DNA from: Curvibacter sp. | GTDB lineage: Bacteria; Pseudomonadota; Gammaproteobacteria; Burkholderiales; Burkholderiaceae_C | DNA: 35,142 bases | Reading direction: 5' to 3' | Assembly (NCBI GenBank): GCA_019233055.1 | Contig: JAFAMV010000079.1 | Location: 1-35,142 of the forward strand | In this document: one piece after another, positions 23,778-35,142 of the stretch | Layout: each line of letters starts with the position of its first letter | Numbering within the stretch: the first letter of the stretch is position 1 | Notes under the pieces: generated by a model | Seen by the model: the letters and a program-made list of their open reading frames with translations, nothing else | Told to the model about the DNA's origin: nothing | Databases searched by the model: none | Translations under genes and position numbers: made by a program

Positions 23778-24256
23778 GACACCCCCCCGGTGAGGTCCAG
23801 CGCCGGCTCGCAGCGGATCTCGGTCTTCACCGAATTGGCCAGGAAGCAGGCCTCGTGCGCCCGATGGTGCAGGGCCTCGAGCTGGGCCTGGCTGGGCTGG
23901 GGATCGGCGAAGCGCGTCAGGGGCTGCAGCGTGACCTGGGCCATCACCAGACGCCCCTGGCCATCGGCCGCCATGCGCCCCACCGCCTCATCGCGGTACT
24001 GCCGCACCTGCCAGCCGTCCTGGGCCGCCAGGTCGAGGAACCACAGCATGTGGCAGCTCGACAGCGCGGCGACGAAGGCCTCCTCGGGATCCACCGCCGC
24101 CGCATCCGAATAGGGCAGCGGCACCACGCTGGGCGAGGACGAAGCAGGCACCGTGACGCCGCCATCGAAATGCCAGGCATGGCGGCGGCTGTAGCGGCGC
24201 TGGGTGAAGGATGATCCCTGGTCTTGCCAGGTGACGGTGGCGGTGTGTCGGGCCAT
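23774..24256 (-). CDS. OsmC-family protein
   Basis: A 160-residue OsmC/Ohr-fold protein. The two redox Cys of the family are present in ALSSCHMLWFLDLAAQDG and AHEACFLANSVKTEI, consistent with peroxide-reducing thiol activity, though the subfamily (YhfA-like rather than Ohr) is uncertain. First gene of the operon with PaiB and GNAT; its start (24256) is preceded by AGAGG at good spacing and by a TCTAGAA direct-repeat pair shared with the divergent regulator. Confidence 0.9.
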   Translation of the reverse strand: MARHTATVTWQDQGSSFTQRRYSRRHAWHFDGGVTVPASSSPSVVPLPYSDAAAVDPEEAFVAALSSCHMLWFLDLAAQDGWQVRQYRDEAVGRMAADGQGRLVMAQVTLQPLTRFADPQPSQAQLEALHHRAHEACFLANSVKTEIRCEPALDLTGGVS

Positions 24257-24265
24257 GTCGGTACC

Positions 24266-24290
24266 TCTAGAATGGTTCTTCAGTCTAGAA
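24266..24290. promoter_or_regulatory. Direct repeats in the osmC-mocR divergent region
   Basis: TCTAGAA occurs at 24266-24272 and 24284-24290, in the same orientation with an 18-bp period, within the 66-bp gap between divergent genes. MocR/GntR-family regulators commonly bind direct repeats, so this is a likely operator for the adjacent regulator. The first copy overlaps the ribosome-binding site of the osmC gene. Confidence 0.45.
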
Positions 24291-24322
24291 AGAAATCACG
24301 CTATCCAAGGGGCCAATTCCGC

Positions 24323-25768
24323 ATGCCGCGAAGAACCAATCGCCCGGTCACGCTGCGCCAGCAGGTGTACGAACAGCTGCGTCTGGCCATCGAACAGGGC
24401 AGCCTGCCACCCGGCGCGCGGCTGCCGGCCTCGCGCGAACATGCGGTCAGCCTCGGGGTCTCGCGCAACACCGTGCTGTGGGCCCTGGAGCGGCTGCAGG
24501 CCGAAGGCTATGTGGTGGCCCGGGTGGGCGATGGCAGCTATGTGTCGCCCGGCCTGCAGGCCCCGGCCCCCGCCGCCCGCGCCGCTGCGTTGACGCCGCC
24601 CCCGCTGGGCCTGTCACGCCGCGGCCGGCTGATCGCCGACACCGTGCTGCGCTGGAACCCGCCCCTGCAGCCCGCCGGCTGCTTCCGCATCGGCGCCCCC
24701 GATGTGGCCGCCTTTCCCTTCGGCACCTGGGACCGGCTGGCGCGCCAGGCCAGTGTGGGCCAGCGCCGGCGCCAGGCCCAGTACCTGGACCCGGCCGGCG
24801 ATCCGGCGCTGCGCGAGGCGATCGCCCAGTGGCTCTGGGCCGCGCGCGGCATCCGCTGCGAGGCGTCGCGGGTGCTGGTCTGCTCGGGCTCTCAGCAGGC
24901 CATCGACCTGGCGGGCCGCTTGCTGCTGGACGTGGGCGACGAAGTGTTGGTCGAAGACCCGGGCTACCCCGGCATCCGGGCCAGCCTGCTGGGGCACGGG
25001 GTCCACGCCCGCGCGGTGGCGCTCGACGACGAAGGGATGCGCATTGCCGAAGGCGCCCGGCAGTGGCCCCGGGCCCGCATGGCGGTGGTGACCCCCACCC
25101 ACCAGTTCCCCACCGGCGTGCGCATGAGCCTGGAGCGCCGCCTGGCCCTGCTGCAGTGGGCCCGCAGCCACGACGCCTGGGTGGTCGAGGACGATTACGA
25201 CGGAGAGTTCCAGTACGGCTCGCACCGCCTGCCCGCCCTGTGCAGCCTGCCGCAGTCGGAGCGGGTGCTGTATGTGGGCACCTTCTCCAAGACCCTGCAC
25301 CCGGGGCTGCGCCTGGGCTTCGTGGTGGTGCCCCAGGCCCTGCTGCCCTCGTTCGCGATGGCCCGCGCCCTCAACGACCGCCACGCCCCCGGCGACAGCC
25401 AGGCGGTGCTGGCCCGCTTCATCGCCGAGGGCCATCTGCTGCGCCACCTGCGGCGCATGCGCGAGCTCTACCAGGGGCGCCAGCAGGTGCTGATCCGCGC
25501 CCTGGCCGAGGCCAGCCAGGGCCGTCTGCGGCTGCGCCCCAGCGAGCGCGGCATGCATCTGTTGCACGAGCTGCCGCCCGACAGCGACGACCAGGCCCTG
25601 AGCCGCCACGCCGAGGCCCTGGGCGTGACCCTGACGCCCCTGTCGCGCTACACCCTCGAGTCGCCCCGCAAGGGCTGGCTGTTCGGCTATGCCGGCTACA
25701 CGCCGGCCGCCTTGCGGGCGGCGGCGCGCAAGCTCGGCCCTCATCTGCTGACCGAGCCGGCCCTCTGA
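24323..25768 (+). CDS. MocR/PdxR-type regulator (GntR HTH fused to aminotransferase-like domain)
   Basis: A 481-residue transcriptional regulator. Residues about 10-80 form a GntR winged helix: RQQVYEQLRLAIEQGSLPPG, LPASREHAVSLGVSRNTVLW and ERLQAEGYVVARVGDGSYVS. After a Pro/Ala-rich linker follows a fold type I aminotransferase-like domain: CSGSQQAIDLAGRLLLDVGD, EDPGYPGIRASL and VVEDDYDGEFQYGSHRLPAL. The PLP lysine lies in GTFSKTLHPGLRLGFV. I start at the ATG at 24323 (MPRRTNRPVTLRQQ) with AAGGGG upstream; the frame back to 24224 overlaps the divergent osmC. It probably controls the divergent OsmC-PaiB-GNAT operon and itself. The effector (PLP with an amine or amino acid) is inferred. Confidence 0.92.
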   Translation: MPRRTNRPVTLRQQVYEQLRLAIEQGSLPPGARLPASREHAVSLGVSRNTVLWALERLQAEGYVVARVGDGSYVSPGLQAPAPAARAAALTPPPLGLSRRGRLIADTVLRWNPPLQPAGCFRIGAPDVAAFPFGTWDRLARQASVGQRRRQAQYLDPAGDPALREAIAQWLWAARGIRCEASRVLVCSGSQQAIDLAGRLLLDVGDEVLVEDPGYPGIRASLLGHGVHARAVALDDEGMRIAEGARQWPRARMAVVTPTHQFPTGVRMSLERRLALLQWARSHDAWVVEDDYDGEFQYGSHRLPALCSLPQSERVLYVGTFSKTLHPGLRLGFVVVPQALLPSFAMARALNDRHAPGDSQAVLARFIAEGHLLRHLRRMRELYQGRQQVLIRALAEASQGRLRLRPSERGMHLLHELPPDSDDQALSRHAEALGVTLTPLSRYTLESPRKGWLFGYAGYTPAALRAAARKLGPHLLTEPAL

Positions 25769-25788
25769 GGCGCTGACCTTGGGGTGGC

Positions 25789-26139
25789 TCAGGCGGAGCC
25801 GCTGCCGTCCTCGAAGCGGGCATCGCAGCCTGCGCCGGCCGCGATCCAGCGCCGGATGCAGCGGACCAGCCAGGGCCTCAGCCGAGACGCCAGCCAGCGC
25901 CAGCGCGGCCCCAGCAGGGCGGCCGGGTCTTCGAGCAGCCCGCAGCGGTATTGCGCCGCACCGGGATGCCAGCACAGGGCCGCACAGGCCCCGTGCCGCC
26001 GGCGGGACACCAGCATGCCCAGCGGGCAGGGTTCGGCCAGGCAGCACTGGCCGCAGCCGTTGCAGGGCTGGCCGAAGGCCGGCCGGTCCGGGGCCTCGCG
26101 ATGGACCTCGATGACGATGCGGCGGTCCCGCGGCCCCAT
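25789..26139 (-). CDS. YkgJ-like Cys-rich protein directly after uvrA
   Basis: A 116-residue protein with a CNGCGQCC motif at residues 26-33 followed by EPCPLG, then further Cys in GACAALC and YRCGLL. This CxxCxxCC pattern resembles the YkgJ (zinc/iron-chelating) family or ferredoxin-like cluster sites. The C-terminal half is Trp/Arg-rich (GPRWRWLASRLRPWLVR) and could contact nucleic acid or membrane. Its ATG lies one base after the uvrA stop, so it is surely cotranslated with uvrA. Function unknown; a metal-cluster link to the repair protein is speculation. It converges with the MocR-type gene, 20 bp apart. Confidence 0.75.
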   Translation of the reverse strand: MGPRDRRIVIEVHREAPDRPAFGQPCNGCGQCCLAEPCPLGMLVSRRRHGACAALCWHPGAAQYRCGLLEDPAALLGPRWRWLASRLRPWLVRCIRRWIAAGAGCDARFEDGSGSA

Positions 26140-26140
26140 G

Positions 26141-31888
<5,748 letters not shown>

Positions 31889-31996
31889 GGTGGTCGGGGT
31901 TCTGGGTGGAGGCCAAGCATTCTAGGAGCCTGTCCGCCACGGCCGCATGACAGCCCGCAATGCCCCCGCAACGCCCTCCGGCGTGGCGCCGGCCGC

Positions 31997-33664
31997 TCAG
32001 CCGAGCCGGTCGATGTCGACCTGCGCGGTCTCGGGCACGAACAGCAGGCCCAGCACCAGGGTCGCGGCCGCCACCAGCACCGGGTACCAGAGCCCATGGA
32101 AGATGTTGCCGTTCTGCGCCACCATGGCGAAGGCCACGGTGGGCATCAGGCCGCCGAACCAGCCGTTGCCGATGTGGTAGGGCATGCTCATCGAGGTGTA
32201 GCGGATGCGGGTCGGGAACAACTCGACCAGGGCCGCCGCCATGGGCCCGTAGACCATGGCCACGAACACCACCAGCAGGGTCAGGATCAGCACCACTTCG
32301 AGGACATTGATGCGGGCCGGGTCGGCGGCGGCCGGAAAGCCGGCCTCGCGCAGGGCCGCCGAGACCTCCTGGCGGAACGCGGCCAGGGCCCGCTGGCTGG
32401 CCTCGTCGAATCGCCTGTGCTGCAGGTGCAGCTCGGGCGCGGGCACCGTGCGCGCACCGATGCGCACCTGGGCCGGCTGCCCTGCGGGGCCGGCTTCGTT
32501 GTCGTAGCTGACCGCGTTCTGCGCCAGAAAGCGCTTGGCGATGTCGCAGGAGCGGGTGAAGTCGATCTCCCGGGCCAGGGGATTGCCCTGGTAGCCGCAG
32601 CCGTCCTCCGAGGCCACGACCACGACGCGGGTCGCGGCCTGGGCCTCGGCCAGGGCCGGGTTGGCCGCCTGGGTCAGGGCCTCGAAGAGCGGGAAATAGC
32701 TCAGCGCTGCCAGCAGCAGGCCCGCCAGGATGACCGGCCGGCGACCGACCCGGTCGGACAGGTGTCCGAACAGCACGAAGGCCGGGGTGGCCAGCAGCAG
32801 CGCGATGGCCATGAAGATGTTGGCCATGGTGCCGTCTACCTTGAGCACGCTGGTGAGGAAGAAGAGCGCATAGAACTGCCCCGTGTACCAGACCACGGCC
32901 TGCCCGGCCACCAGGCCGAACAGGGCCACCAGCACCAGGCGCAGGTTGCGCCACTGACCGAAGGACTCGGACAGCGGCGCCTTGGACACCTTGCCCTCGG
33001 CCTTGATGCGCTGGAAGGCCGGCGACTCGTCCAGGGTCAGGCGGATGAACACCGACACCCCGAACAGCAGGATGGAGACCAGGAACGGCACGCGCCAGCC
33101 CCAGTCGGCGAAATCCTCGGCCTCGAGCGAGCCGCGCACCACCAGGATCACCACCAGGGCCAGGAACAGGCCCAGGGTGGCGGTGGTCTGGATCCAGCCG
33201 GTGTAGGCGCCGCGCCGGCCCGCCGGCGCATGCTCGGCCACATAGGTGGCCGCCCCCCCGTATTCACCGCCCAGGGCCAGGCCCTGCAGCATGCGCAGCA
33301 GCACCAGGATCACCGGCGCGGCCAGCCCGATCGAGGCATACGACGGCAGGATGCCGACGATGAAGGTCGACAGGCCCATGATGAGGATGGTGACCAGGAA
33401 GGTGTACTTGCGCCCGATCATGTCGCCGAGCCGCCCGAAGACCAGGGCGCCGAAGGGGCGCACCACGAAGCCGGCGGCGAAGGCCAGCAACGCGAAGATG
33501 AAGGCCGCCGCCGGGTCCAGGCCCGAGAAGAACTGGCGCGCGATGTACTCGGCCAGCGCCCCGTAGAGGTAGAAGTCATACCACTCGAAGACGGTGCCCA
33601 GCGAGGAGGCGAAGATCACCTTCTTCTCTTCCGGCGTCATCGGCCTGGGACTGCTTGCTGCCAT
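31997..33664 (-). CDS. MHS-family MFS transporter with a large extra loop
   Basis: A 555-residue inner-membrane symporter of the major facilitator superfamily, metabolite:H+ symporter group (normally about 430-450 residues). Start ATG at 33664 (MAASSPRPMTPEEKKVIFAS), with GAGGAG upstream. Signatures: SSLGTVFEWYDFYLYGALAE at helix 1, the loop GRLGDMIGRKYTF, GLALGGEYGGAATYVAE in helix 4, and GHLSDRVGRRP between helices 8 and 9. Between helix 9 and helix 10 (about residues 337-452) there is an added hydrophilic segment of about 115 residues with two Cys (356 and 373), probably periplasmic. The helical core then resumes (NVLEVVLILTLLVVFVAMVY, ELFPTRIRYTSMSMPYHIGN). The substrate is probably a carboxylate or osmolyte, by family; not deducible here. 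Divergent from DUF485-actP. Confidence 0.9.
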   Translation of the reverse strand: MAASSPRPMTPEEKKVIFASSLGTVFEWYDFYLYGALAEYIARQFFSGLDPAAAFIFALLAFAAGFVVRPFGALVFGRLGDMIGRKYTFLVTILIMGLSTFIVGILPSYASIGLAAPVILVLLRMLQGLALGGEYGGAATYVAEHAPAGRRGAYTGWIQTTATLGLFLALVVILVVRGSLEAEDFADWGWRVPFLVSILLFGVSVFIRLTLDESPAFQRIKAEGKVSKAPLSESFGQWRNLRLVLVALFGLVAGQAVVWYTGQFYALFFLTSVLKVDGTMANIFMAIALLLATPAFVLFGHLSDRVGRRPVILAGLLLAALSYFPLFEALTQAANPALAEAQAATRVVVVASEDGCGYQGNPLAREIDFTRSCDIAKRFLAQNAVSYDNEAGPAGQPAQVRIGARTVPAPELHLQHRRFDEASQRALAAFRQEVSAALREAGFPAAADPARINVLEVVLILTLLVVFVAMVYGPMAAALVELFPTRIRYTSMSMPYHIGNGWFGGLMPTVAFAMVAQNGNIFHGLWYPVLVAAATLVLGLLFVPETAQVDIDRLG

Positions 33665-33948
33665 GGACTCGTCTCCTCGTGCCGGGTCGTATCGATGCCT
33701 GCGGCGACCCTTGGTCTGCGCGACTATCCGGGCAAAGTCTGACCCTCGCCTGACAGGTCCGCTGCGCCGGCGCGGCCGCTCGCCAGGTACACGGCATCTG
33801 AGATGCACATCAGGGAAACCCCCGATCAAATGGGGCGTCCTGCCCGGGCCTGCGTAAGGAGTTGGTCAGCACCGCTTTCCACAATGAATCAGCAGGCGAG
33901 GTGTTTCGCTCCTGGCCAGCCATCCATCCCATTCTTGAGGAGACAACC
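33665..33948. other. Divergent intergenic region, MHS transporter / DUF485-actP
   Basis: The 284-bp gap contains regulatory sequence for both directions. CCCC (33823-33826) and GGGG (33835-33838) flank a short loop, a weak hairpin. AGGAG at 33938-33942 is the ribosome-binding site of the DUF485 gene. No confident promoter or operator was found and no coding frame is convincing. Confidence 0.4.
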
Positions 33949-34257
33949 ATGAGCGACCCGATTGTCGAGAAGATAAAGACCCATCCCAAATACGCGGAAC
34001 TCCGCAGCAAGCGCAACGGGCTGGGCGTGCTGCTGACCATCCTGATGCTGGTGGTCTATTACGGCTACGTCTGCCTGATCGCGTTCAACAAGCCCTTCCT
34101 GGCCCAGCCGATCGGCACCGGCGTGACCTCGCTCGGCGTGCCGCTGGGCATGGCCATCATCGTCTTCACCATCGTCATCACGGGCATCTATGTGCGTCGT
34201 GCCAACAGCGAGTTCGACCAACTGACCCGCGACATCCTGAAGGACGCTGCAAAATGA
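33949..34257 (+). CDS. DUF485 membrane protein, partner of ActP
   Basis: A 102-residue inner-membrane protein with two helices (about 25-47, [20 protein letters not shown], and 60-84, [21 protein letters not shown]) between charged ends. The DUF485 family (E. coli YjcH) almost always precedes actP. The start ATG at 33949 ([19 protein letters not shown]) is supported by AGGAG 6 nt upstream. The last codons overlap actP by ATGA (34254-34257). Likely assists or stabilises the acetate symporter; its mechanism is unknown. Confidence 0.93.
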   Translation: MSDPIVEKIKTHPKYAELRSKRNGLGVLLTILMLVVYYGYVCLIAFNKPFLAQPIGTGVTSLGVPLGMAIIVFTIVITGIYVRRANSEFDQLTRDILKDAAK

Positions 34258-35142
34258 AAAAGCTTTCCCTTGCCCTGGGCGCGCTGGCGCTGCTGGCGGC
34301 CGGCACTGCGATGGCGGCCGGCGGCGACATCGGCCAGACCACCAAGCAGGCCACCAACTGGACGGCCATCATCCTGTTCGCGATCTTTGTCGCGGGCACG
34401 CTGTGGATCACCAAGTGGGCGGCCGCCAAGACCAAATCGGCCGCCTCGTTCTACAACGCCGGCGGCGGCATCACCGGCTTCCAGAACGGCCTGGCGATTG
34501 CCGGCGACTACATGTCGGCGGCCTCCTTCCTCGGCATCTCGGCGATGGTGATGGGCGCCGGCTATGACGGCCTGATCTACTCGATCGGCTTCCTGGTGGG
34601 CTGGCCCATGATCACCTTCCTGATGGCCGAACGCCTGCGCAACCTCGGCAAGTTCACCTTCGCCGACGTGGCCGGCTACCGCTTCCAGCAGGGTCCGATC
34701 CGCATCTTCGCCGCCATCAGCACCCTGGTGGTGGTGGCCTTCTACCTGATCGCCCAGATGGTGGGCGCAGGCCAGCTGATCAAGCTGCTGTTCGGCCTGG
34801 ACTACGGCTACGCCGTGGCCATCGTGGGCGCGCTGATGATGGTCTACGTGCTGTTCGGCGGCATGACCGCCACCACCTGGGTGCAGATCATCAAGGCCTG
34901 CATGCTGCTGGCCGGCGTGACCTTCATGGCCCTGATGGTGATGAGCCACTATGGCTTCAGCTTCGAAGCCCTGTTCGCCGCAGCGGTGAAGGTCAAGACC
35001 CAGGTCGCCCTGAACGCCGGCAAGTCGCCTGAGGACGCGGCCAAGGCCGGCCTGGCGGTGATGGGCCCCGGCGGCTTCCTGAAGGACCCGGTGTCGGCCA
35101 TCTCCTTCGGCATGGCGCTGATGTTCGGCACTGCCGGCCTGC
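34254..35142 (+). CDS. actP: Cation/acetate symporter ActP, N-terminal part (cut by window edge)
   Basis: Sodium:solute symporter family transporter for acetate and related short carboxylates; inner membrane. About 296 codons are present and the gene continues past 35142. A signal-like N-terminus ([20 protein letters not shown]) is typical of ActP. SSF features follow: [37 protein letters not shown] and [16 protein letters not shown]. Later helices include [19 protein letters not shown] and [18 protein letters not shown]. Translationally coupled to the DUF485 gene. Confidence 0.95.
   Translation, partial: MKKLSLALGALALLAAGTAMAAGGDIGQTTKQATNWTAIILFAIFVAGTLWITKWAAAKTKSAASFYNAGGGITGFQNGLAIAGDYMSAASFLGISAMVMGAGYDGLIYSIGFLVGWPMITFLMAERLRNLGKFTFADVAGYRFQQGPIRIFAAISTLVVVAFYLIAQMVGAGQLIKLLFGLDYGYAVAIVGALMMVYVLFGGMTATTWVQIIKACMLLAGVTFMALMVMSHYGFSFEALFAAAVKVKTQVALNAGKSPEDAAKAGLAVMGPGGFLKDPVSAISFGMALMFGTAGL

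Noticed and set aside
31930-31953. CTGTC...GACAG upstream of uvrA as a possible LexA box
   Set aside because: The half-sites are too far apart for the CTG-N10-CAG form and no second feature supports SOS control.

Overview
The window reads as a contiguous piece of a high-GC betaproteobacterial chromosome, most likely Burkholderiales (Comamonadaceae or the Leptothrix/Rubrivivax/Ideonella group). The basis is strong GC3 bias, the gene order leuS-exbD-exbB-dapB-bamE / fur / hprK-ptsN-hpf that I associate with that order, and a roughly 1900-residue tandem UvrA of the kind found there. No strain is identifiable. I see no rRNA, tRNA, CRISPR, insertion sequence, integrase or phage gene. Both ends cut genes: leuS at the left, actP at the right.

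Layout. Positions 1-5940 are conserved housekeeping. A minus-strand run bamE-dapB-exbB-exbD-leuS covers outer-membrane assembly, lysine/DAP synthesis, an energy-coupling proton channel and leucyl-tRNA synthetase. It is divergent from fur. Convergent with fur is the nitrogen-PTS block hpf-ptsN-hprK, with a clear intrinsic terminator between hpf and ptsN. Positions 6183-12546 are accessory signalling and modification genes: a soluble GAF/PAS/GGDEF diguanylate cyclase, an LprI-like secreted protein, an RlmI/RlmK-like methyltransferase, a membrane GGDEF cyclase whose ribosome-binding site lies in a perfect hairpin, and a small-molecule-type methyltransferase. Positions 12833-15186 hold a secreted beta-propeller and a chromate-family transporter. 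Positions 15368-18557 are a compact plus-strand operon of periplasmic binding protein, sensor histidine kinase and second periplasmic binding protein. It has no permease, ATPase or response regulator in view and is the best candidate here for an uncharacterised sensing system.

Positions 18895-23133 hold small genes of uneven annotation: a half-size EamA protein, a translationally coupled DUF2835/YidD-like pair, a secreted cupin, an orphan ParB-like protein, a small Gly/Pro-rich secreted protein and a CBS-domain protein. Positions 22687-25768 form a coherent cluster. A MocR/PdxR-type regulator is divergent from an overlapping OsmC-PaiB-GNAT operon, and two TCTAGAA direct repeats lie between them.

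Positions 25789-31888 are a tandem-duplicated UvrA (four ATPase modules) followed after one base by a Cys-rich YkgJ-like protein. Positions 31997-33664 encode an MHS-type transporter with a large extra soluble loop, divergent from DUF485-actP (acetate uptake). Most other long open frames, several exceeding 1000 codons, lie antisense or out of frame to real genes and are GC-bias artefacts.
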